From Lophius americanus (Eukaryota > Chordata > Actinopteri > Lophiiformes > Lophiidae), in the NCBI GenBank assembly GCA_037951165.1, contig JBBDHG010000459.1, forward strand, positions 292,001-356,000: a stretch of DNA of 64,000 nt. The letters run 5' to 3'. Below are positions 1 to 12,340 of the stretch, piece after piece. A model generated the notes under the pieces. That model made no database searches and was not told the origin of the DNA. It saw only the letters and a program-made list of their open reading frames with translations. The translations under genes were made by a program, and so were the position numbers. The first letter of the stretch is position 1. Every line of letters starts with the position of its first letter.

Positions 1-3000
1 CGTGCCTTGGCCCGATCCTTCTTTCTCATTGTTCCTTTCCAGCACTCCTGTAGCTGTTGAGTGGTAGGAAGTCTTTTGGACAAGGTTTGCAAGATTTTAG
101 ATAAAGAATGCTGAGCTGAACTGGTCAAATCAAACAATCTTGGAAAGTTTTCACATATTTCCCGTAATGCCACGATCCACCAATGTTTAATTTGGGGGAG
201 GTATATCAGGCAAATTTGAATTACTAGCAAATTTGTTGGACTCACTCCTTATTTTAACTCTTTAATGTCCTCATAGTCAAAAAAGGAATGTTGCAAAAAA
301 TGATTTCTTTCCCGCGATGTCCCCCAGGACGCCGTCCTCGGCCCCCTCACTCTTTAGCAGATACATGCGGCTACTGGGTCACATTATAAACAGGTTCGGT
401 CATGCATCACACCTATTCCAGTCGAACTCAACGGGCTCAACCGAGCCGTTGAGCAGGACATTAAAGAGTTAAAGGAGGAGGGATTGTGGGCCCCTTTTTT
501 TTTTCCAAAAAGAAAAAGTATGTAAAGATAATGAGTCCCCTATCCTCCCCCCACCCCTCTACTTCAGCGTGCCCATAGGCGTTGAGAGTAAAATGGCCTC
601 GAGTCTTGCTATGGGTACCGGTCGGAATTCCTCAGCACGGCTAATTGGTCTCCAGAACCAGTCAGGAAATGGAGACATTTGGTGGAGCCGGAGACAGGTA
701 GCACATGTGGCAAAGGAACCTGTGGATTACAAATGTACCTAACATAATGCTGACTGCCCATTATGCACACCCTCTTCACACACACCTCCAGCTATCTACA
801 GCACACATGCGTTTAGATTAGTTTTGGGCCGAAGCCAGAACCCGAGCGGTCCCGTATTTCATAACTAATACATGACATTTCCGCTCCCCGCCCTTGGCTT
901 CGGCTCCTCTCCTCTCAGTGAGCCCTAAGAGGCAGTGGTGCCGGGCTGTGTAGGTGTCTTTGTTTGAGGCCCGCGTGGGACTCGACGCTGTGGCGCTGGC
1001 CTTTCTGCTCAACTGCTAAAGCACAGTGAGGGCGTTGCATCATCGAACGCTGACCACTAATCCTCGAACGCAGGCCGCTGCCGATAAAAAGGTTGAAAAA
1101 TATACCTAGTGTCAAAAAAGAACAAAAAACTCCGCTTCATGCTTTTCGGTTGAGGCTTCAACGGTTTCATACCTCAAGGCTTGATGGGATTGTGAATTTG
1201 AAAATGGGGGTTTTAATAGACTTGTGTGGCAGATTGAAAGCGATGGATTTGGTTTGAAATACATTTCTCGTCAACTTAAAACTGCAATTTACTCAACAGC
1301 AAGCGGCATGTTGATTTTGAGTAGTCATGCTTCGGATGGGTTTTTTCCCCATCTGTGTACTGGCAGAAGTACCTCTGTGGGTTTTCGATTTGCGTTCTGA
1401 TGTCATGCTGATAAATATGAGGTTCACGTGCGTTCGTGTACTGAACGTGTGTTTCTGTGTGTGTGTGTGCGTGTGGTTGTGTGTGTTTGTGCTGAGGTCT
1501 GTCCTCAGCTGCATGCTTCAACAAGCCTCTTCTATAAATGGGGGTTTCCTTGCAATATGTCTGAATGAGCAGGACTGCATTACAATCGGCGTCATATGAA
1601 GCATATCTCACAGACACAAGAAAGGATCGTTCCTTTATTGGCTTTTCTTTTCACTTTTTTTTTGTAAAGTCGGTTTGAAATGAAAAATCGCGTGTGTCCA
1701 GGATGAACCTTCACAAGAGTCCTCATTGTCTGGCCAACTTGGATATTGAACTTCATTCTGGCTCTGAGACACGTTTGCTCCGTTTTTGAATTCCAGTACA
1801 GTGATTTGTCAGCAACGAGTAATGTCAGAAAAATACATGGCTCACACTCTGCTCACATGTCGGGGGATTTTTTTTGTTGCAGGGATTTTGTAAAACATGC
1901 AGATGTGCAGATGCAGGGAGACGTTTGTGATGTGATGTGAGTCCTAACAGTCTCCCGAGCTACTGAAAGAAACACTGTGTCAAAGACTTTTCAGTTAAAC
2001 GCAGCAGCTCAGTCATTTCACCCCCAACAGTATTTTATATATATGTTTTTTTGTTTTTTTTAAACTCTCACTCTTCCATTCACCCCCGGCTCAGCTGCCA
2101 TATGGTTTGCCTTGTTTCTGAGACAGCCTCTCTGCAGAAAGCGAAGGCCCTGGCACCTTCCATTCCTCCGCCTCTCCTGGGAGCTTAAAGAGAGAGGGAA
2201 TTTTGTCTGAGAGAGATTTTTACCAGGGCTGTCGTGTTCTTTTCCTGTCCAGCAAAAACAACAGGCCGCTGCCAAGCGCAGTGTAAATGGGAGTACACAT
2301 ACAGTGGGAGAGAGGGAGGGAGAGAAAACGGGAGGAAGGGAGGGTACAGTCGGGATTTAAATAATAAAATGCCTCATTGGACACTGGCTCCACACAGCAG
2401 CTTGTCCTTGGAGCAAATAAATCAGGCGGGCGATAGGTGTTAAAGAACGGGTCCAAAGAGGCCGAGAGACTCGGCGGATGATGCAGAGACGAATGTAGAC
2501 GAGATGGTATCAGCGAAGGTTTCAGGTCCTCAGTACAGGAAATGAATGTATTGTGAATGCGCGCGCTTATCTCCTATTGTGTGGATGAGAGGCTAGAAGA
2601 GAAGATGTTTGAAGTGTCATGGAACAGATTACAACTCCGATTCTCCGTAACACTTCAGAATTGATTTCCTCTTCCCCAAAAGGGAGCGGATTCGTTTTCC
2701 AACTCTGGTGGCGCTATAAAAACACTCGTGAGGCCGGCCCATTAGCAGGGCGGAGTGCGCTAGAATATCGTTACATAACTGTGTTTTTATTTATTTATTT
2801 ATTTTTTTTAAATTTCATTACTTCCTTTATCACTTTGTGTAAAAGAGCAAGTCTTTCATTCTAAGAAACAAAAAATTAAAAAAACTTAAGTTTGATTTAC
2901 AATGCAGTCGGGCCGGCAGCAAGTCACCCACCAACAAAGTCAGCTGTTTCCGGAGCACCTCACAATGCCCGCCTTTGTTGGTTCCATCTGAGAGGGGCTT

Positions 3001-4302
3001 TGTTCGGTTCGTGCCCGACAATGTCGAGGTTCAGCTCGAGCCAAATACTCGGGAGGCAAATTGGCATTAAGCTCTAAAGTCCCAGTGATATCATCAATTT
3101 AAAAAAAAAAAAAAACATTCGTAGCTTCGGGCGTCTGCTACTTTTAGCTGCTGGAATTTCGTCAGCAGGCTTGAAGCCGCCGTCATGCAGAGGTTATATC
3201 AGAAACAAGTTTTAATCGATTTGTCGATTCCACTTCTGTTTGGTGTAAAAAAGTAATCGTAAGAAATCAGAGATTTGGGTTTCAAGTGTTTGTTTTCTCT
3301 TTTGTACATAACTACTAAAAAGTAAGAGGAGCAATTTCCTGTCGGTCCGTTCTGAAGTTCCCTCCGCACAGATTTGCAGGGATGGGCAGTGTGCGCTCGG
3401 ATCATGTTACTCTGTTCCCGTCCGTAACATTTGTTTTTTATTTGGCCGTCAGAGGTTTCCCAACTCTTGGTCTAAGAGCAATTAGAGCGACATCTTAATT
3501 CTGCAGCCACTTCCTCGTAGGTCCACACCGGGGTTTTTTTTTTTTTTTTTTCTTCGCTCTCCTCCGCCCCCCCCCCCATTCCTCCCTGATTGCATTAAAG
3601 AGCGCTGCGGTCAATTCTGCCAAACCAGCCCAGATTCTTGAAGAATGCTGGTGGCGGAACGCACAAGTGTAACCCACTCAGCTCTGACCCGAACGTTCTT
3701 TCATATCCTCTGAGACGTTTTCCACAGCAAACAAAAGAACATTCAAGATTCTTATTTTAATTTTAAAACAACAACACACAGTTAGAATGTTGCATTTTGT
3801 GCATTTTTTTATAAAACGGCAACCGATTTTTAAAAAGATCTGCAATGTCAGACAGATTTTTTTTTTGTGTGGATAGAATGCAATTACTATAAAAGATGGC
3901 TGCAATATTGTACGAGAAATTGTGCGTGGATATATTTGGCTCTCTGTTCATACAAGAGCGTGGAATAATCTTTTAAATCATGTATCTATTTTAACAAAAA
4001 ACATGCCCAAACGCGTCTGAACTGTCTGACGGTGGAGAGAAAACAGATTGTATAAACTGTGACATGCGTTTCATTAAAAATACTGACATTAGTTAAAATT
4101 GTGATTTTTTTTTTTCTTTCTAACGTCATTATTTTAACTCAGGAAAGCAGCTTGTTGTAGCTTTGCCACTTTTTTTTTTCTTTCCCAAATACAATCACTT
4201 TTATTGCTGCTGATAATTTTAAGCTATATGCAAATAAAAGGTATAATTTTGGTTGTCCTGTCCTAATCATCCCCCCTCTTCCTCTCCTCTCTCTCCCCAT
4301 AG
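1..4302. other. Non-coding region 5' of the JDP2 coding exons
   Basis: No convincing coding exon is visible here. A polypyrimidine tract and AG at 4301-4302 form the acceptor of the first JDP2 coding exon, so at least the right part is probably an intron with a non-coding first exon further left. Contents seen: a short L2/Maui-like LINE fragment near 300-410, a GT-rich stretch near 1447-1492, and several poly-T runs. The GC-balanced blocks around 800-1100, 2060-2460 and 2890-3075 are not obviously repetitive and could be regulatory, but nothing in the sequence proves it. The short open frames here lack splice sites, domains or codon bias and were not called. Confidence 0.6.
300..410 (+). mobile_element. 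LINE reverse-transcriptase fragment (L2/Maui-like)
   Basis: The + strand around 318-345 encodes a damaged version of the reverse-transcriptase signature GVPQGSVLGP, here GVPQDAVLGP. An in-frame stop and a divergent continuation resembling the fish L2/Maui reading frame follow. Only about 100 bp is recognisable, so this is a dead fragment. The clade assignment is from memory. Confidence 0.5.
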
Positions 4303-4325
4303 CGGCGGTGGTGGCCGGGTCGGAC

Positions 4326-6184
4326 ATGATGCCGGGACAGATTCCTGACCCTTCGCTGGCAGCAGGCTCCCTGCCCAGCTTGGGCCCGCTGGCGGGCATC
4401 TCGGCCACCACGCTCACTGATCAGCTCAAGCTGGCCGACTTCCGTCAACTGGGCACCATGTTGTCCCCACTGCATTTCCTGGGACGGCTTGGCAAGAGGC
4501 CACTTGCCATCAAGACAGAGGTGAGAGGAGGGGGAAGGGAAAAGATGAACATCCTATCAGAGGAATGCTCAGGGACTAAAGTTATTAGATTCTGGTTCTT
4601 CAAAGCTTCCGTCGAGGCAGAGTCAGTCTGTTCTTCAGCTGTTATTTAACTGTGAAGAACAAAACAAGGTTCTTTTCTGCATTCAGTCATATGGTTTGTG
4701 CTCAGACTTTGATGTTGGGTAATGATACTGATCAGAAGGAGAAGTGATGCTATATTCAGGCTTTCCCAGAATTCATATGAAATATTTTAAAAATATTATT
4801 GCCGATTTTAATAATTCATTGAATTCAAATTTTCTGACTGCAGGCTTTGTGTTTCTGAAATAAAGTCATAATTAAATAAAGTCCCAGCTGGTTCATTCAC
4901 GAGGGTTTTTGTCCCCTCTAGTGTTCAAAGAAAGAATTACAGCAGAGGTTATACAACAAACTTCTTTCACCTAGACGGTCTCTACCTTTGATTTAAGGTT
5001 TTATGGTATTTGTCATTTTAGATCATATTTCGTTTTTTCCCCACGAATCATGGAAAAGGGGGATTTTAGATGGATCCTTCCATCTATAAACTTTTTTTTG
5101 ATTCGGAGCATGTCTGTACATTCCAGCTTCATGAAACTATAAACCTGTATAGAAACCATGATTATTAGTTTCGCCTTTTGGCATTTTTAATTTCAGACTT
5201 TTTAAAAAACTTTTTTGTTGTTTCCATCTAAAGGAAAACATTTTTTAAGGTGATTCTGACGGGTGGTCACATTATCATACCTTGCAAAATGCACACACTA
5301 GCTTCTCCAAACTTTAAATCAAACAAATTAAATTGTGGTGCGTTGTGGTAGTTTTAATTCAAATATAGTTGTTTTTGATTCCATGAGAAAATGTTGTTTG
5401 AAGCAACTCTTTTGTCCAAAAGTATATATTCTCACTCTACCAACCTTTACTCCTAACTTAACAATATAATATATAATATGTATAATATAATCGATTTTTC
5501 GATCAAACTTATTTTTTAAGTTTTTCAAGGAAAGGTTGTTCTAAGGTGAAAATACCAAAAAACATCAATATACACTTCTCGAGGCTAATGGAAGTGGATT
5601 TGTCATATTCTGATGACTTTTGTTTTACATAAATTACAGTTGTACGTTGTTATTTACTACATTAATATCGCCGTGTTTTGCAGATGGATGAAGACGAGGA
5701 AAGGAGGAAACGGAGACGAGAGAAAAACAAAGTGGCGGCGGCGCGATGCCGAAACAAAAAGAAGGAGCGGACTGACTTTCTTCAAAGGGTAAGTGAGTGA
5801 CATCCTGAAAGAAAAGCCTGACTTCAGTTAAACTGGGCAGCTGGTTCATGTTTTCTTCTCCGAGTCGGACCGAGTACAATCTGCTCCTCCTGAGGCCCGA
5901 TCATTTTCAGAGGGGATTTTAAAAAAGCAAAAACTCTGACTTGCATAAACGGTCTGTTCTGTCACATCTCATGGTCAAACATCTCTGCCCAGGAATCTGA
6001 GCGTCTGGAGATGGTGAACTCGGATCTGAAGGCCCAGATTGAGGAGCTCCGAATGGAGAGGCAGCAGCTCATGGTGATGCTCAATCTCCACCGGCCCACC
6101 TGCATCGTGAGGACCGACAGCGTCAAAACGCCGGAGAGCGAGGCCAACCCGCTGCTGGAGCAGCTCTCCGCCGACACCAAGTGA
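4326..6184 (+). CDS. jdp2: Jun dimerization protein 2 (bZIP transcription factor)
   Basis: There are three coding exons: 4326-4520 (its exon starts at 4303 after a TAG acceptor), 5684-5788 and 5993-6184. They join in phase 0 to 163 aa, the length I recall for mammalian JDP2. The protein starts MMPGQIPDPS and has the family's acidic DEDEE stretch (about 67-71). A bZIP basic region follows, with the N80-x3-AA-x-CR88 DNA-contact signature, then a leucine zipper from about residue 101. The conserved C-terminus has RPTCIVRTDS and TPESEANPLLEQL. JDP2 is a nuclear repressor that dimerises with Jun and ATF proteins and binds AP-1 and CRE sites. The second ATG (4329) is an alternative start one codon later. 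It is not ATF3 or BATF, because the N- and C-terminal segments are JDP2-specific. Confidence 0.95.
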
Positions 6185-7200
6185 AACCAGGAAACCAGGG
6201 AGGCAATTTCCCTGACGCCCAGACTTCCACCGCCTTGGCAGTCATTTATAGAACTGGCAATAAATTTCCAAAAAAAAGCACTTGAGCTCCAGGACTGAAG
6301 ACTTTTGGAGACCAAAGACCCGAGGTTGTACGGCTTCTGCTACACGAGCTGGCTCTGTCCATCGGAGGACTGGAAATACCCAGTTTCATCTCTGCATTAA
6401 GTGTTGTTGTTGACACCCACTGTGCCTAGTTGTTACTTCAACCCTCTCTACCTAAAGGGACCAATGGAAACCGTAGAGTAGGACGGAAAAACAACGCTGA
6501 GGAAACACACTAATATGAGTAAGGTGCTCTGTTACAAAAGCCCCGGAGAGATTGTGTGGCATTGTTTCAATGCAGAGGCCCATAAAGGCTCAATATACTG
6601 CAGTTTTCCTTTGTATTCTAGCCCAAATACACTGGTGTAGAGTTTTTAGTATACAATACTCGATACAAGTACACCAGACTGAGTAGAGGTTTTTGGTCTT
6701 TTCTTTTTTTTTTTTTCTTAATGTTGATTTCTATAACCTGCCTTGACGATGGCAGTTACCGGTTGATCCGATTTGTGGTGACGCTGGCGTCATGAAAAGC
6801 ACATATACACAAATGTTTACACAGTTGTTGGTTGTTGTTGTTGTTTTTTGTTTTTTTTGGACTTGTCTGTTCTTTGTCATACTTGTTTTTTTTACTGCTT
6901 TGTAGTCATAAATATATACGAAATGCCTGTAAATCACTTGATGTGATTTTTCTCTTCAACCTTTCGTGTCTGTGTCTGTCCTGTTACGCTGTCAAACAGC
7001 TGTGAAAACAAGCAGAACTCTTTTCGGCTGAGCAGTATTCTAATGTCTGTTCTGGACCTGTATCTGCTATGTATGACTCTGGTACTCTGAATAGATTAAA
7101 TTTTATTTTCTAACTACAAGAAGGAGCATGTCTTGTTATCGTGTCTTGGCAAACGGTTTGGTGACATGCCACAATAAAAAAATGTTCATTTCACCTGCTG
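6185..7200 (+). other. jdp2: Probable JDP2 3' UTR
   Basis: About 1 kb after the JDP2 stop has no open frame of note. An AATAAA at 7173-7178 is a plausible polyadenylation signal, and an earlier one lies near 6260. U-rich stretches near 6690-6720 and 6830-6900 are typical of a bZIP gene 3' UTR. The true end cannot be fixed without transcript data. Confidence 0.5.
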
Positions 7201-8039
7201 CCATAACTAGATAAAAAAAGCACTCAGAGAACGCAAACCTCCGCCAAGGCACAACAGAACCTTAGGTTTGGGAAGAGTTCATGCAGATCAGTTAATTTCT
7301 GAGATATTTCCATACAACTCCAACAAAATCTCTGAGCGTCGTCTTCTGCACCCTCCACTTCTGAGTCTCTGCTCAGCCCAATGAGCCCCCATCTCCACCC
7401 CCCCTCCAAAAAGAAGATCCGAGAATCACAGGCAGCAACAGCCACATTGTGATGTAACTTCTCCAAGAGGCTTATTTTACTTTATTTCATTTCAAATGCT
7501 GCGAACCACGATGTTTCACCAAAATGGAATCGCATCTAGGATGTGTCAAAATCTGCCTCTGGGTAAAGTTTGAAGTGAATCCGTCCTGTAGTTTACAGAC
7601 GACAGACAAACACACTGGAGTGAAAACACGACCTCCTTGGTGGAGGTAATAATACTTCTGCTGCTTGTCCTATTCCTACCGTAACAAGTTCAGCGCGACT
7701 GTCACCGCTGCTCTAACAGCCTAGACAACATTTTGAAAACATTTGAAGGCTTTAAGTAACTCATTTATATTTTACTGGTTCATTTTGAAGCACGCACCGA
7801 AGAGACTGAAGGACAGTTAAACATATAACCTCTTCTAGTTGGTTCTGGTGACTGAAGAGGATTGTGATCATCGGCTCACTGATTCAACCGAATAGAATCT
7901 AAAGGGAAAGAGAATTGAAAGAAAGTACAACAAATCTGCAAGTGTGAATTTCTTGACAAAGGTAAGTCCTATTAAAATTAAAATAAAGCTTGTTTTCATT
8001 AGTTTAATAATCATAATTTTACATTTGAACACTTTTTCA

Positions 8040-8830
8040 AGTCCAAACCATCTCTATCTGTCCTCTGACTTTGTCTCCAAAGTCTAACCTGTCTGTCCTT
8101 CATGGTGTCTCCTTTCTAATCCTGTCCTTCCTCCTCACTCCCAGAGAACATCTGAACATCTTCATCTGCCTCCTGTCTTCTGGTCAGAACCACCGTCTCT
8201 AAACCATCCAGCAGAACTGCTCTCACCTCCATCTTGGAAACCTTTCCCTTCACTCCTGCTGCTGCTCTTCTGTCACAGACTTTTCACACTCTTCTCCCTC
8301 ACTCCACCCTACTTGATATCTCTTCTCCACCTCTTTTCCACACTCCTTGTTGCTCTGAACAGTCTACCCCAAGTCTTTAAACTCCTACACTTCCTCCACC
8401 TCTACTCCTCCATCCTCATCTCCTCCTGCCTCCCTTTCATTCACACACATGTATTCTGTCTCGCTGCCACTGACCTTCATTCTTCTTCTCCCCGGCCGAT
8501 ACCTCCACCTCTCCAGGTTCTCCTGCACCGGCTCCCAGCTCTCACTACAGATCACAATGTCCTCCACCAACATCATAGACCATGGGGACTCTGTCTGACC
8601 TTGTCTGTCAGCCTGGCAATCACCATAACAAACAATAAAGGGGCTCCGGGCCAATCTTTGGTGCAGTCCCACATCCACTTTCTCTATACTTAATCCATCA
8701 GCAATATAAAAGCAAACATCTCATCTGTAGTGTTCTTTGTGGTCACGATACTCTTTCCCAGATCTTCATCGTGTGGCCCATCAGCTTCATACCTCTGTAG
8801 CAGCTGCGAGTCTGAACATCAGTCTGGTTC
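8040..8830 (-). mobile_element. Decayed LINE reverse transcriptase (RTE/BovB-like)
   Basis: Read on the minus strand, 8678-8385 gives a reverse-transcriptase-like protein with the recognisable block DIVICSESWEPVQENLERWR and then KTEYMCVNE-like residues (here SETEYMCVNE). The catalytic [FY]ADD motif is present only as LVED, so the active-site aspartate pair is damaged. Flanking sequence on both sides keeps the feel of the same element but has frameshifts. The copy is inactive. The clade is inferred from memory. Confidence 0.6.
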
Positions 8831-11121
8831 AAGAAAAGGTGAAAGAACAAATTCCTTAAATTTTGCAGACCTTAGAATTATTTTCACAAGCTTCTGGGTT
8901 GTGTGATGAATGTGAAATGATGAGTTTCCCTGATTGTACGTCTTCTTCATCGTATGATATACCGGTCAGGACGGAAACTCTGTAGGAACTTGGATCGCCA
9001 AGAACCCAGAAACTGGTCAGGAAAATAACCTTCAGAACGCTGTTGATATTACGTTAAATAATTGGTTACAGAGAGATGAAACACTGATTGGAAGAAAAAT
9101 GTTGATAAAAATGGAAACCGTAAATAAGCTGATCTCTCCTACAAACTCCTTCATTGAGATAGATTTTAACTAAATGTGGAAGAATAAGCACCATTTCATC
9201 GGAAATCGCCTTTTAAAATCACTGCCTTCCACCAACAAGACTTATTATACCGTTAAATTTACATATAAACATAATTTTAGCCAACATAACATCCTACTAT
9301 GATCAACAGTCAATTGAGTTTGAGGAAATCTATGTGTATGGAAAACCGGATGGAAAATAAATATGATCCATCATGCATCTAATAGATGAAAATGGTGACA
9401 AACTATTTGAATGGTAAGTATAAATTAAATTGTTACATGAAAAATTATAAAACGAAAACATCCCACCAGCTCCTTTTTAACTAATCTAAATCAATCTAGC
9501 TAATAACAGCAAAATGACATAGAAAAACTCAATTATGTTGACTTCTTAAATGAAAAATGTAATAATACATTTCCGAAACAGCATTTAGTCAGTAGGCAGA
9601 AACTTCACACAGAATTATAATAAATATGGTTTAATTTTCGACCAAAGATTTGGATCAACAATCTGATTCTTATTACGAATTTTCTATGTATATTACATAC
9701 ATTTCTGTATTACATAAATGTCACTATTCTAACTCCGCCCCTTTCTGGAAGGTTCCCAAAAAGGAAAATTGCACTATTAAACAAAAGACGCAAGGAAAAT
9801 TGAAAACTGCTTATCTGATTTTTCTGTCTGATAATAATTTGCTTTAGTCCTCGAACAGAACTTTTATTTATTTATTTATTTATCTTATTTATCCGCATTT
9901 AAAATTTACTCTTTTATTATATATGTAAAGGGAGGAAAACATTTATTTTTCTAGGATCATTTTCATTGAAAACTATCTTGTGATGTCATCATACGGCTGT
10001 TCTTGTTATTTTTCCAATAAAGTTTGTTTAAAAAAAACAAACACTATCGGCCATTATGGTTCCTGGTAACTGTTAAGTGGCGGGAACCACGCGATAAAAC
10101 AGAATATGACTGAGAACTTTGTCGGCCAAGGTAAGAAATCTTTTCACCACATAAAACCGACAGAAGCTGTAGTGTATAATAGGTTTATTTCTTCAATGTA
10201 AATACGGTTTTTTTATGCACTCCAGATTCGGAAGAAACATTTAGAAAAGTCGGGCTCGTTAAGTCAAGGTTCTTGATAGTCATCTTGACATGAAAATTTA
10301 AAGATATGCAAGTTAAAAATATAGTATAATAAGAAATACAATAACAACAAATCTACTGTCTGTGTCTCTGATGGCCTCTGCTATTTTTTCTACTATTTTT
10401 AAACTCGTTAACTCAATGGAGGTGTTTGTCACGTGACATTGCAAAGAGTCCCTGAACGCAGCAAAGTGTTACATTTCAACGTTATTATAAATGATAATAC
10501 ATTTCATTTATAACGAACTTTACGTTTGGATCAAAGTGCTAAAATGTAAAAGCCGATCAAAGCATCAATAAAAAATATATAATAAGAATAAATATTAAAT
10601 ATAATCAAATATGAGCAAAACCTACTCTGCATTATTCTAATATGGTAGCTTAGTAGTGGAGTGTTAACTCAGGCTCACAGATCTCACTCTGACAGATTAT
10701 AAATGGATAGTTGTATAGAACCGCGGATTGATACCGGACCCATGAATTGATACCGGACCGTGGATTGAACAGACCAGCAGAAAGAATTTGAGAACACTAT
10801 GAGGCTATGAATAGGAAAAGACAGCCTGGATAAGATTGAAAGGATCCGGAAAAACAACTACACACCACATGAAAACTACACACAGAGTCAGAGACCACCC
10901 TGAGCGCTCATTAATACATGGGACTTCTGAGGGGGAACCACCACCAGACTGTCTCCTGCTTAAAACCCACAGCTCATGTCCTGCCAGAGAAAACAATCAT
11001 TAAAAATGTGGTTAGTCTGTTTAATATTAAAAATCAATCAAAAACCCAAGAAAATATACAACTATTAATTAATTGAGTAGATCATTATTTTTAATTAATT
11101 TAACTATTTAACCCAGCCACA

Positions 11122-11424
11122 GGGGCGACGGTGGTTCAGATGGTAGAGCGGTTGTCCACTTATCTGAAGGTCGGTGGTTCAGTATCTTGTCCTTGAGCAC
11201 GATACTGAACCGCAAGTCGCTCCCAATAGCTGTTCCATTGGTGTGTGTGTGAATGATGGTGTGAATGGTTACTGCTCCTGTAGAGAATGTGGCGCCTTGC
11301 ATGGCAGCCTCCATCATCACTGTGTGAATGTTTGTGTGACTGGGTGAATAATGGCTCACAATGTAAAGAGCCTTGAGTCGTCAAGCAGACCAGAAAAGCG
11401 TTATATAAGTACAGTCCATTAACC
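11122..11424 (+). mobile_element. tRNA-derived SINE
   Basis: The 5' part has a Pol III A-box-like run (GGTTCAGATGGTAGAGCG) followed by a B-box-like GGTCGGTGGTTCA, as in tRNA-derived SINEs. The body carries TGGCGCCTTGCATGGCAGCC and the end is GCGTTATATAAGTACAGTCC, both familiar from a dispersed fish SINE. Length is about 300 bp. The mismatches in the boxes suggest an old copy. No clear target-site duplication was found by eye. Confidence 0.65.
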
Positions 11425-11499
11425 ACAAGCCATTGTACGTCTACTGCCGGTTCCGTGCCATATACATCAGAATAAAGGAATAAAGTGCATGCAAAGAGT

Positions 11500-11570
11500 C
11501 TGATCTCTGTCTGTTGGAGCTGCTGTGACGACTAAATCACCCCTCTGGGGATTAATAAAGCATCCATCCA
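11500..11570 (+). mobile_element. LINE 3' tail
   Basis: The sequence from GAGCTGCTGTGACGACTAAA through GGGATTAATAAAG, then a short ATCC-rich tail, is the type of 3' end carried by fish L2-like LINEs. Only the 3' terminus is present, as in a heavily 5'-truncated insertion. A relative lies at 39478-39535. Confidence 0.5.
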
Positions 11571-12026
11571 TCCACCATCATTGATTCATTCATTTTCTTT
11601 AACTGCTCATACTGGATATTCTTTAACCGTTCATATCACATTTATTCGTTCATTCGTTGTCTGAGATAAGCCTTTAATCAGGCCACGCCCCCCCCCCGGC
11701 CGTTGGTGGCGCCAAATCTGGCATTAAACAGGGCGTTTTATCCTCTAGTGTGTCGCCAGCATAAGTCACGCTTTCAAGGAATTTGACCTGATATCTTGAT
11801 ACAAAGCATGCAGTCATTAAATTCCAAGCATAATATAAAAATTGAAAATTAAAATAGACATAGAATAAAAGTGTCAGACTGTGCAGAGAATAAAGGTGCA
11901 GTTCAGAAATTATGTTTCACCCTCAGGGAAGCAGAATAAAAGGAATGATTTAACCACGTGTGCACATTTATAAATCAGTTATTGATACCTTTAAAAATTA
12001 TTTTCTTAGTTATTGTGTTGACAATT

Positions 12027-12340
12027 CCACTGATCAGCCATAAGATTATAACCAGCTGAAGTAAGGAAAAAACATTGCTTCTCACATAACAATGGCATCT
12101 GTGAGTCAGAACTATTGGGCAGTAAGTGAACATTTTGACCTTGAAGATGATGTGCTGGAAGCAGGAAAACGGGCGGGAGAAAGGATCTTGGTGATTTGTG
12201 GTTGCCTGGGTTAGAGCGTTACCTAAAGAAGGGCAAACGCTGAAAGGGTCATTGGTGCTCACGGCTCATTGATGCACTAGGTGAGCGAAGACTCGTCACT
12301 TACAGGGTTGCGTAGGTGGTTTTAATGTTATGGCTGGTTC
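12027..12340 (+). mobile_element. Tc1-like transposon, internal deletion derivative
   Basis: The left end reads CCACTGATCAGCCATAAGAT. The right end, near 12314-12337, contains TAGGTGGTTTTAATGTTATG, the inverted complement of the same terminal motif. Between them are short pieces of the 5' part of a Tc1-like transposase gene, including a degraded start region near 12165 and CGGCTCATTGATGCACTAGG near 12259. At about 310 bp it cannot encode a transposase. It belongs to the family whose 3' end sits in every 7SL spacer. Confidence 0.65.
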
